Source of the DNA: Antedon mediterranea
Taxonomy: Eukaryota; Echinodermata; Crinoidea; Comatulida; Antedonidae
Length of the DNA stretch: 64,000 nt
NCBI RefSeq assembly: GCF_964355755.1
Contig: NC_092672.1
Span: forward strand, 9,606,501 to 9,670,500
Direction of reading: 5' to 3'
The notes below the pieces were generated by a model. It made no database searches, was not told where the DNA came from, and saw nothing but the letters and a program-made list of their open reading frames with translations. Of this stretch, positions 45,750 to 56,534 are shown piece after piece (within the stretch, counting starts at the first letter, position 1; the number at the start of each line of letters is the position of its first letter). A program made the translations under genes and the position numbers.

Positions 45750-46451
45750 CATAGTTACCAACCGTCTCGCATTGTTCGGGACGGTCTCGCATCGTTCGGG
45801 ACGGTCCCGCATTTCAAGTGATTTTTAATGAAACACGCGTTTAAACCTAAGTAGGCCTATATACGATGCGTTATCATTTTTTAACACAATTTGAGAGGAA
45901 AATGCATTCAAATTAATTGGTATATTTTAAAAGTATAGAACATTATACGAGTAGGCCTATTTATATTATTACACCACACATCAATAAAATACGTAATATC
46001 AGGGAAAGTTACAATTAATGTGTCCGTGGTCGCTCGCCGTGACGAGGATGGGCCTATAACCATGTGGCGTTTGTCATGATCACAATTACACATGACATGG
46101 TTTTGTGTGCGTTTATAAAAGGAAACCCGATTTTCTTGCTATTGGTTGGTGGATCAGTTCAATTTTTACCCTCCAAAAAATGTTTTTTAATAAATAAATT
46201 CATGAATCTGCATGAAAAACGTTTAATTATAGATTAACAAAAAAGGAGTAATATACAATTTAATAATATTTGCATCGTTTACCGTACCGAAATACAAGAG
46301 GTGCCATTCATCATGAATTTTACGATTGAGAGTAATATTTCCGGAGTGCCAGTGAACTAAATTTGTTTCCGTCGCAAGTCGCCACGAGGGGGTGGGGCCT
46401 GTAAATACGTATGTGTCCGATCACGCATTTTAAACAGGTTGGCAAGTATGG
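45750..46451. mobile_element. Probable DNA transposon remnant, ends CATAGTTACCAACC
   Basis: The left end CCATAGTTACCAACCGT resembles the reverse complement of the right end (ACAGGTTGGCAAGTATGG). TGGT flanks both sides. Near the left end CGGGACGGTCTCGCAT is repeated. No transposase frame. Confidence 0.5.
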
Positions 46452-47140
46452 TGGTCATCGTTAAATTGGTTGTTATTACAACAATTAAATACTTTTAAGT
46501 ATTTAATTGTATGTATTAAAATAAGTACAACAAAACAAACTCGCTCTAAAAATAACAAAAATTGCATATTTAACTTGGGACTTTGCAGTAAAGAGAGCAT
46601 GTTAAAAAGATGAATCTGTCATTGAGTAAGATGAAACTTAAAGTGAGTTAAAACAGATTTTCTTAATAATCATACTTAGAGATGCAATTCATCAAAATAA
46701 TATTTATATGAAATTTAAACACTTTTATAGCCTATGCATGTACGCCTGTGCCATGTTATGCTTTACAAAAATTATCCAGTATAGTATGACCCGTGCCGGG
46801 TATTTTCTTTTTAATACCGTCTATGGAAAATTGCCTTGATCATTTCGAATTTATATCTCCATATTTTGACCTCGTGTTATTTCTTGTATACGGCAATTGA
46901 AATAAAACCTTAAATCATACTACAAAAATACACCGTAATTTATAAAAGTAGAAATGTGAAAGAAAACACGAGAGAGAAAAAAAAAAACTTTACAGTAGGT
47001 TTCTACAATATACAGCAAATAGTATCTTTGAATACAGTTACAAATCCACGGAATAAAATATATAGAGGGCATGGCAGCAATCAGGAAATCGTTTGTATAT
47101 ATACCTGCAGTTTTTCAATTATTATTATAAATTTGACTGC
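46452..47140. other. AT-rich DNA, nothing recognised
   Basis: No gene or structured repeat was found. Confidence 0.4.
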
Positions 47141-48019
47141 AATAGACACGTTTCGCGCTCGCGAGGTCACCGTCAGTTTGACCTTTTAGTGGGTATACAA
47201 ACAAACACAGCGAGAGGTATGTTAAAAGCATGGATGGGAGAACTGAGAGATGATCATCTTAAAAAGCAATCGTCAAAACTAGCCTTTGATGGAATGGCAT
47301 GGTAAGGATGTTATTTATTTTCTAAACTTATGTTTTATATTCACTGTAGAATTATTTGAGCATTTGGTTCGGAATCATCGACTTTATTTATGTAATGTAT
47401 TGTCATTTTTGGTTTGACACATATTACTATTAGTAATTACGGTGCATTAATACATGTTAACTGTTGATTTTATTTACAAATGTTGCGTAAATATATTAAT
47501 TATTATCTTTCATTCTTCTTCATGCTCCTATTGCATCTTCCATGTATTATGTGATGTTCTTCGGCGCTTAAACAGACACCCAAACCTCCGAGTCCTAGGC
47601 CTAGTAGTAGACGAAGTACCGCATCAGGCAACGCCACCGGGCCGGGCGGAGAGACTCGAGCACGTACAATCGTGGACGTACCTTTCCTTGAAAAATGTCC
47701 AAGATTTTGCGTCACTATCCTTCGGAGCCGACGCAAACCACTCAGCAAGTGTTTGAAAATTAAAAACAGGAATATTATTCAGTGATTTTGTGTAGTTAAA
47801 TTCACGATTTATCCAACATATACAACATTTATGATGCACCTTGCAACAAAAGCACTCGGCAGTCGCCATTTCGCTATGCTTCAACACGCACTAGGCATGG
47901 AGGTATAAAATAGAATAAAATATTTTTATACCTCCATGCACTAGGCGAGAGGTGTTCGGTTTGTTTACAAATCTATACCCACTATTTCTGATTGGTCGCG
48001 AGCGCGAAACGTGTCTATT
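47141..48019. mobile_element. TIR-bounded element with two possible exons
   Basis: AATAGACACGTTTCGCGCTC at 47141 is exactly mirrored at the right edge (48019). The similarity extends further inward (TAGTGGGTATA). No target duplication is visible, perhaps because a LINE abuts the right end. On the minus strand a Cys-rich frame starting near 47870 (MATAECFCCKVHHKCCICW ... AEWFASAPKDSDAKSW) ends at a GTACGT donor. On the plus strand a short frame (MLKAWMGELRDDHLKK...) ends at a GTAAGG donor. Neither matches a family I know. Confidence 0.55.
47880..47940. repeat. Hairpin with CATGGAGGTATAAAA arms
   Basis: CATGGAGGTATAAAAT near 47896 is mirrored by ATTTTTATACCTCCATG near 47923. The same word occurs again at about 61051 inside a different MITE. 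Confidence 0.75.
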
Positions 48020-50138
48020 ACCCACAGTAAAATGGAATAGCCATTCTTTAACAGGCAATACCTCAAGACAAATACAATATAATTATGTATGCCTCATAAA
48101 TATTTCATTTGATGATGTCGCTTATGCTATATCAAAGGCAAAAAATAACAAAAGTCCAGGTATTGACTCTATAACAAACGAAATGTTAAAAAACGGAGGT
48201 AATCTAATCACATTATCACTCCAAAAATTGTTTACCAGAATTTATATACAAACTGAAACTATACCGAATGAATGGAATGAAGGGATAATTATCCCAATAT
48301 TTAAAAAAGGAGATCGACGTGATCTCAATAATTATCGAGGTATCACACTTAATTCATGTGTTTCAAAAATCTTTAATCGAATTATTGCATATAATATTTC
48401 TCAATTTTTAGAAGAAAATGGCATCCTTGGTGAAGTCCAAGGGGGCTTTCGGACAGACAGAAGATGTGAAGACCACATTTTTGTCTTGAAAAGCATTATC
48501 GCCACAAGGCGTGCTGAGGGTAAAAAAACATTTCTGGCCTTTTTGGACTTTAAAAAAGCCTTTGATTCAGTCTGGCGACAAGGGTTAATTACGGCTGCCA
48601 AAAGAATTGGTATCCGTGGTAAACTCCTTAACTTACTAAGAAATATATAAGATGATGTTAAATGCAAAGTTTTGTTCAATGACATAGAATCTGATAAGTT
48701 TAGCATTAATGAAGGAGTGAAACAAGGCTGTTCATTGTCACCAGTTCTTTTTCTATTTACATTAACGAACTAAATAATCTAATCAAAAGTCATAAACTAG
48801 GTGTTCAAATCTATGGCACACAAATAGGTGCACTATTTTTTGCTGATGACGTGGTTTTAATCGGTGACAATGAGTCTGAACTTGTGAAACTACTTAAAGT
48901 AGCAAGTGATTATTCACAAGCATGGAAATTAGAGTTTAATTTTGACAAATCAAATGTGCTGGTCACAGGGCAAAGAGTAAATCCACATAGAACATGGAGC
49001 CTTGGTAATCATTATATCACAGAAATAGAAAGGTATAAATATCTTGGTGTAATAATATCACGTTCATATACAGATTCTGACAATATCAATGAAGTAATCA
49101 AAAAGGGAAATAGGATAATAGCCTATATTACCTCTATTATAAACAATCAGAATGATTTCAATAGGGTATACTATGGTGATCTTTTATGGAGAACGATAGG
49201 ATTACCAACAATTAATTACGCCTCTGCAATATGGTTATGTAACTCTAAAGGTTCACTAAATAAGTTAGAAAATTTACAATACCAAATGGCTAGAATTATT
49301 TTGAAGGCACCAAGAAACGTTGCGAAAGCGGCATTGATTGGTGACCTAGGATGGGAGACACTCTACACCATCCAAAATAAATTTAGGATGTCCTATTGTA
49401 ACAGAATTAAAAATATGGACGACCAAAGGTGGCAAAAACTACTATGTAGATCTATAATGGATGTAGAAGATAAGGTGAAATGGAAGTGGATTAACCATAT
49501 CAAAGATTTATTATGTAAATTTGATTTAGGAAATAAGTTTAATTTAATTCCGGAAAGTCAATGGTTCAAGAGTTTTACACATGCCAACTCTCTAGAAAAT
49601 ATCAAGGAATGGTTAGAAGGTGCAAAAACAAAGTCAACCCTCTCCGAATATTTGAAATATAAACATGAACCTAAAGCAGAGACATACATGTTTGATATGG
49701 TGAATTTTGCTTCCATTAGTTTAAAGTTTAAAGCGAGGTCTAACTCTCTTGATTTAGAAGGTAGAAAAAATACATGGTCAGAAAATGAGACTGGTTTTTG
49801 CAAGCTATGCAACAATCAGTTAATTGAAACTACAGACCATTTTCTACTTGAATGTTCAAACCTTAAAAATGTAAGAGAAACACATTTTAACTTACTAAAA
49901 ATGGATTTATTGTATTGTGGTTATGATACATTCTGGGAGAATTTTAGAAGTGGTACAATCGAATACCAACATCATATTTTACTTGATGACCTTTATTTAG
50001 AATTTCCATTTGAGAGAATCGGTGAAATTGTAGACATAGAAAGACTACACTTAATATATAATATATAAATATTTACCGCCCACCATATTATCTACTAACA
50101 TTATTTTACCATTTATCTAATTCAATAATATATTATAT

Positions 50139-50173
<35 letters not shown>

Positions 50174-50701
50174 CTTCAAAATTATATAATGTAACCTAAA
50201 TCTAAATAAAATAAATAAATAATACAGTACTAAAAATAAGACTAAATAGTATAATAAAAATTGTATCACATTTAATTAAATTACAAATAACTATTAATAT
50301 TAAATATAATAAGAACAAATAATCATATAAAAGTTGCATTTATTTTAATAATAACAGTATAATAAATCAATTAGCAATTATATATATATATATATATTTT
50401 TTTTTTTAGTAATAATAATGATAATATATTCGCTTAAAACTTGAAAATATTAATAATACTGATAATAAATAGATAATAACATTAACTCCATCATATAGGT
50501 TAAGTATTGTTCGATATGTAAGATTACCTTGTTTTTACTAATTTCATTTTACTTGTATAATTCGCTTCTTAGTTAAGACTTAAATGTTATTTTTTGATAC
50601 TTTTCTTTTTGTTTTTACATTACCTTGTAAATGAACGCACCGTCTTATAAACGTGTGCCGCTGATACAAAAGCGTTCGTTCAATAAATTTATCTTATCTT
50701 A
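48020..50701 (+). mobile_element. Non-LTR retrotransposon with broken reverse transcriptase
   Basis: From about 48100 the frame shows an RT domain: AISKAKNNKSPGIDSITNEM, GIIIPIFKKGDRRDLNNYRG, LDFKKAFDSVW, GVKQGCSLSP, then the catalytic FADDVVLIG and a C-terminal Cys-His knuckle (CKLCNNQ...DHFLLEC) ending at 50068. The frame is interrupted by TAA at 48648 and a one-base shift near 48750, so it is inactive. The endonuclease domain is missing (5' truncation). The 3' end is AT-rich and finishes with a TTATC repeat near 50690-50701. The clade is uncertain (I/CR1/RTE-like group). Confidence 0.9.
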
Positions 50702-52040
50702 TCACTCTCAGCGCCGACGTGTTGCAGCAAACCGCAATTGAGTTGAGTAGCCCTACGAAGGAGGCCTAGGCCAGGGCTGAACAATTAATAAACAAAACAA
50801 CTTGGCAAGACGATTTTATATTTCAACAGTTGTTCAGTCTCGATCGTACATTCAGCACTGTACGTACTCGATCTTTTTCATTTTGAAACAAAATGATCAT
50901 TGGTTTATTCGAAATCCATATTTACATACCGCCCGCCCCATGTAGCCGGTATGATAACCTACGTCATTCTTATCGGATGTTTGCGGTCTGCAAATCGATT
51001 TCTATACGTGTTTCACAAGTCTGTATTTTCACACAAAAATCGCGGTCGAAATAAAAACAAATAAATTTAAAAAAAAAGACATTAAATGCAGACTTGGGGC
51101 AAGTCTACATTAGAGGTAATAATCTGTGATAGTTTTTATTGCTTTGTAGGCCTATTATAATACAAGTTCATTAAATTATAGGTCAACACTGTAACTAATC
51201 CCTCACTATTCAATAGAAATATTATTATACTACTACTGTATATTGTTGAAAAATGGATTGCGTGATATCAAAATTGATTGATGTAAAACGTAACCAAGAT
51301 ACGATCTTGTCTGGTATTCATGCACTGATGAAGCGGAGGATTGTTTTTGTACATGTAAATGTTGTTACAAAGATATATTTTGGTTGTGATCGGTCGATAA
51401 ATTCGTTGGCGCCAGCATTTTAGGCTTACTTCTTTTACCAATTTTAACAATAAGCTAACAACAAAACATTGAACAATGATATAATGCCGTAAAACTCCTT
51501 TAAAATATGACTAAGTCTATCAAGTTCCGAGTTTGCTCAGCTACCGACGCGGTATAATTCTCTGTTAATTCTGAAATTCGGCCTAATATTACGGACGTAT
51601 ACGGAAATGAAGATAAACTGGGTACTACACGGAAAAATAAAACTATACGCAAAACTATGATTTGGCCTTAATTATGGAAAAACGCAATAATTGGGAACAA
51701 ATTGACGACCCATATGACGGGTTTTTCCCGAACACAGTGTGTGTTGGCCTCCTTTCGTACCTCTCATCAAGAGGGAGATAAATCTCCCTGCTCTCTGACG
51801 CGCGCATCACAAGAAACTTAGTCAATCCGTTTTTTGATCTGCGTCGTATGCTCAGAAACTTATCTACTCTTATCTGTGCGCGGTATAGTAGGCCTATTGG
51901 TGACTGCTGTGCCAATTTACAAATATTCTCTTCCAGACTGGACTTCTATAACGTATAAATATGGATATTGTATACGAAGAAATGGGACTCAATTTTAATT
52001 TAGTGGCAGAAACAACATTTAGTATGAAATTAAGGGTGTT
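50702..52040. other. Intergenic DNA, no gene recognised
   Basis: Only short frames without domains. A segment near 51180-51230 (AACTAATCCCTCACTATTCAA) recurs at about 61780-61800, so an unnamed repeat is present in both places. Confidence 0.4.
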
Positions 52041-52044
52041 GCCC

Positions 52045-53225
52045 GGGCACGATTTTTTTTTCGGACCCCCTCATGAAACGTCACAAAATAAACATGAATA
52101 ATTCATCAGTTAAATTTTCTTGTTCCGTGTGCACACCCAAGCGTATAGCAACAAGAAGTGATTACACAACTTCGATACGATACTTTCTACAGTAGGCCTA
52201 GGATTCTAAGTAAATTCACGTGATTGCCTTCGCGCACTCTTCTTCACACACACACACACACCACTATGCAAAATGTTTCGAGTCGAGGCTAATCGACAGC
52301 TAGAGGCAAGACATTACACTAAGTAGTAATTCATTGGACATAGCCCGGGTGTCACGAAACCTAAGACCACGAAAGCTAAGACCTCCTAAGACCTAAGATC
52401 ACGAAAGCTAAGACCCAAGACCTAAGATTTACAAATATTTATCTTTCGCACCTGCCTTGTATTTTAACTCCCAACATTTATTCTGAATACCACACCTTAG
52501 AATTAGCACTTTATGAAAAAGAATCACATAAAAAGTAACAAATACATTTTCAAATTGATGATTTTACAGACGTTTTTCTCGCACACATACTCTTTGCGAA
52601 TTTCGCATGGCCTACACTACAGTTAGGCCTACATCATGTTAAATGTTTTTGTTTCTATGGAACGTCAATAGAGCAAAAATTATATAGAGGGCTGAAAACT
52701 CTGTGGAGTCCATCTACAGTGTGGATGGAACAATGTGAAATTAAAATTGTAATAATAATAGTATAATCATGCTAGTACGAAGAAATAAATACTCGCAAAT
52801 AAATTTTAATTTAAAAATCATGATTGTGGATAATAAATTTGTTTGTTTCGTTTTCTTTCTGTTTTTATACTTGTACTATTATTGTTGCTCTTTTGGCGCT
52901 TCATAGAAACAAAAACATTGAGCATGAGGAGTTACAGTATACAAAGAAACACGTCTGTAAAAACATCAATTTAAAGGATTTATTTATTTGTTTTTATGTG
53001 TTCATAGTGGTGTGTGTGTGAAGAAGAGTGCGCGAAGGCAATCACGTGAATTGACTTAGAATCCTAGGCCTACTGTAGAAAGTATCGTATCTCAGTTGTG
53101 TAATCACTTCTTGTTGCTATACGCTTGGGTGCACACGGAACAAGATAATTGAACTGATGAATTATTCATGTTTATTTTGTGACGTTTCATGAGGGGTCAC
53201 CAACTTATGTACGAAAAAAAAAATC
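52045..53225. mobile_element. Long-TIR foldback unit, copy 2
   Basis: 52049-52260 and 53010-53220 are reverse complements over about 210 bp (for example GATTGCCTTCGCGCACTCTTC and its mirror), the same family as 42118-43070. The interior is AT-rich and non-coding, with the ACGAAAGCTAAGACC array near its left arm. Confidence 0.88.
52340..52432 (+). repeat. Short array of ACGAAAGCTAAGACC units
   Basis: Irregular copies of a 14-17 bp unit preceded by GGGTGTCACGAAACCTAAGA. That start resembles the arm of the nested foldback at 35537 (GGGTGTTTCGAAACTAGAGA). Only one arm is seen here. Confidence 0.65.
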
Positions 53226-53647
53226 GCCGGCGGGTAAGGTTTGACCGTAACGTATACAATATATGTGTGAAATGTAAAGCTTTCTTATGGCCCTCCCATG
53301 CACATGTTCGCAACACGCTGCTTGGTAGGCCTATAGTGTTCGTTATAAGAAGACGAGATGTAATTATACGTCCATGGTTTAACCATGTAATGTATAATAT
53401 TTATTTCTTTTTAATTTATTTTTAATATGTCGAATGCAGTTTTTAAATGATGCACTCTTGGCGTTCCATATCTGTTCGTTTGTTCGTGTCGACACATGAT
53501 CGTAGTATCAAATGGCGATATTTCTGTATTTTTTCAATCAATTGCTTGCTTGCGAGTATTATATAAGGTATGGTTTAAAGATCTTTGGCTATGTTCGGCT
53601 TCGGGATGTTATACCACACTTAGGCCTAGGCTAGGCTAGGCAAAAGG

Positions 53648-53742
53648 GGTCGTCGGTTTCGTGTTATATGGGTCGTCAAATTCTAGGTCGTCCAATTCGA
53701 GGTCGCCCGGGTCGTTGGGGTCGTCCAATTCGAGGTCGTCGC
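53648..53742 (+). repeat. Short array of GGTCGTCCAATTCGA units
   Basis: About five irregular units with GGTCGTC and AATTC(G/T)AGGTCG, followed by a G-run and a C-run (53758-53800). Frames across it are by-products. Confidence 0.7.
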
Positions 53743-54235
53743 TTCAGGCCCGTATCCAGGGGGGGTGCGTTGGGTGCAGATGCACCCACCCCCCCCCCCC
53801 CCAAGTCCCAAAAGGTCCACTATTTCCTCGGTTGGTATTTTTTCCTGTCTTGTTTAACTAAAGACAATATCATTATATATATACAAAATTTACATTATCA
53901 ATGGTATACAAACAAAAATATGCTAATATAAAATGAAAAAATACCGGTAATTAAATTACGGAATCTGAACTGACTACAAACTCGATGTAAAACATGCGCA
54001 GTCGATCATGTGACGACAAGCAATAGCTTAGCGCTTCATGTACGCGGTACGCGGTAAAGTGTTTGCTGGAGAAATACAGACAACTTAACGTCAGGGAACA
54101 CGTGTACTTTTTGTCGGGGAATATAATATACAGTAAAAAGCGTTCGCGTTCACTTCGTAGCTAGCTTCAGCGCCTAGAAAACCGCGACGTTTCATTGACC
54201 ATGAGAGTACGTCAGAGTGATATTATGCACTTTAT

Positions 54236-55045
54236 ATGTGTTATGCGCGATTTGAACGATTTGCGCAATTTGAAATTGCGCAAAAAAATCCTTGCGCAAT
54301 TTGAAATTGCGCAAAGAATTCTTGCGCAATTTTAGATTGCGCAAGGATTTTTTTGCGCAATTTGAAATTGCGCAATCAACTTGCGCAATTTCAAATTGCG
54401 CAAGAAAATCTTTGCGCAATTTTAAATTGCGCTGCACAATTTGTAAATTGCGCAAGATAGTTCTTGCGCAATATGACACCTTTGCGCAATTTGAAAACGA
54501 ACTGTAAATTTTCCCATACATGGCTAGGCTAGGCCTAGGCAGAGGAGTTTAAAATTTAGTATTTGATTATATAAATAAGACCATTTCAATGAAGATAATG
54601 TTTAATACTCACTTTTTAAGTTTTTAATATTAGTTTAAGCTAGGCCATGTAACCTAGTCAGTATCAGTAGTCCAGACCCTAGCTAGGCTAGAGTAGTATA
54701 GCCGGCCGCCCGCGCCGCGCCCGCCTGGTGGAACACCACCGCTTCGTTTTCCTTCGTCGGTTCTTCGACGGTATGCTAACTTATAACAATATTTGCACTA
54801 CTAAAATAAGGAAATGCGATATTTATCTTTAATTTTGAATCATTCTTAGAAATTACTATAAAAATATGGGTGTGCATGATTTCACAATCTGTCGAAAAAC
54901 CTTGCGCAATTTACAGATTACTTGCGCAATTTAATACGTTGCTTGCGCAATTTGAAACACATGTTTCAATTCAAATTGCGCAAGGATTTTTTTTGCGCAA
55001 TTTCAAATTGCGCAAATCGTTCAAATCGCGCATAACATATGCATT
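54236..55045. mobile_element. Foldback element carrying 20 TTGCGCAA palindromes
   Basis: The left end TGTTATGCGCGATTTGAACG is mirrored by CGTTCAAATCGCGCATAACA at the right; TATG flanks both sides. The left arm (54258-54495) holds 14 and the right arm (54900-55015) 6 copies of TTGCGCAA, mostly paired as TTGCGCAATTTGAAATTGCG units. ATTGCGCAAT is the consensus site of C/EBP-type bZIP factors. The centre (54500-54890) is unrelated filler with TAGGCCTA words. Non-coding. Confidence 0.85.
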
Positions 55046-55900
55046 CATTATTGCCAGCGATCTAACTTACTACTAAACAATAGCTAGGTACGCACTTGTC
55101 TGGCGGTATCCCAATGTACGAATCGTTCAACGTTGGGTCGAGACGCGTGATATCAAGTTTCATCCAGGGACCAAAATGTGTAATGTGTTATTTTCCAGGC
55201 GAAGTTTACCGACGGTTACGTCGTGTACTGCGTCGACGTACGCTATACTACAGCAAAAACGAATTATGTTAATTGTTCGTTTGTTCACCAATTTTTTAAT
55301 TTACAAGTAACCTTCTGTACCGTGGGGCACCTAAAATAAATTTTTCATCCATTACTAAACAAAAAAACATGCCATTTTCGCTTAGCCAACATTATAGCTA
55401 TAGTTATTACATTTTCAATATCCTGTATGTCATGAATTTCTCGCCACTTGGAAGTCCAGATGGTACGCATGCATACACCTGGGAGGAATAAACTTTTTTC
55501 CCCGACTGAAAAAGGTCTACGCTTGCGTTTTTTAAGCCTCTAGGCCTGATGTTTCCAAAGTATAAAATGCAATTTTTTGAAGACCTGCAGCTCTAGTTTT
55601 AAACATTTTCTTAGCTCAGCCCCAACAATAAAGCTGGTCATATTTCGAAGAACAAGAAGTACATTTTCCGGGACCTAACATCTCTATTTTTCAAACATTT
55701 CTTAGCTCAGTCACAACCCATGATAGGGACTTATATTTTTTTTTTCATGTTTTGAAGTATAATAAGTCCAATTTCCGGGACCTCCAACTCTATTTTTCAA
55801 AATTTTCTTTGAACTTTTATTTTTTAAATTGAAAAATATGGATTGAAACCGTCATCGCGCATCGTTTTTTTGCACGCAGTATTTTATTTATGCATTATAA
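55046..55900. other. Intergenic DNA with short degenerate repeats
   Basis: No gene seen. Three related blocks near 55550-55830 share TTTCCGGGACCT and TTTTCAAACATTTCTTAGCTCAG-like words (in shorter pieces), an old tandem repeat. Confidence 0.45.
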
Positions 55901-55919
55901 AAAATGGAAAAAATGGCTA

Positions 55920-56330
55920 CCCTAAATCTGATTAAAAAGACCTCAAATGACGCTAGAACGCGTTGCTTCCGGGGGCTTCGCCCCCTGGACCCCCACCGGG
56001 GGCCCTTGGCGGCCCCTGGCCCTCAGCCTAGTGATGCTCGCTTCGCTCGCATAGCCCCCTCGTCGGGGAATGTAGCCCCGCGTCGGGAAGATCCTGGCGC
56101 CACCCCTGCTGAGTTGGCCTCATCATGAAAGCGTTAAGTTCTGGTGTCCATCGTTCAACTAGCCCAAGCCACAACAGAGAGTCTTACATCAGTCTTTAGA
56201 ACGTCAAATAACGCAAATTTTCCAGGGCCTTCGGCCCCTGGACCCTCACCGGGGGCCCTTGGCGGCCCCCTGGCCCCCAGCCATTGTTGCTCGCTTCGCT
56301 CGCACCCCCCCATTATAAATGCTGCATACG
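55920..56330 (+). repeat. Two copies of a GC-rich palindromic unit
   Basis: 55940-56065 and 56195-56310 share CCGGGGGCCCTTGGCGGCCC, GCTCGCTTCGCTCGC and small hairpins such as GGGGGCTTCGCCCCC and GGGCCTTCGGCCC. Open frames across them arise from base composition. Confidence 0.8.
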
Positions 56331-56534
56331 GGCCTGCGCTTTCTGTCCGACATGACAGTGCATGCCCTACACACAAGGGATCCCACACAAGCTGGCATGT
56401 TTCAGTCCATCACGTCTCCTTGTGTTTTCGAGGAAATAATTACCCCGGGGGTGGGGGCTGCAGGATACAGTCCAACAGTCGTATAAAACGTACTACAGTC
56501 GTACAAAACAAGAAATAAGGCCATGGCCTAACGG

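Noticed and set aside
51300-51345. Possible second hammerhead because of ACTGATGA
   Set aside because: No GAAA core or pairing stems follow at the right distance on that strand.
54192-54521. Frames over the TTGCGCAA array on both strands
   Set aside because: The palindromic repeat is open in several frames on both strands; no start context or domain.
55904-56518. GC-rich frames with Pro/Ala/Gly
   Set aside because: Caused by two copies of a GC-rich palindromic repeat; they do not resemble proteins.
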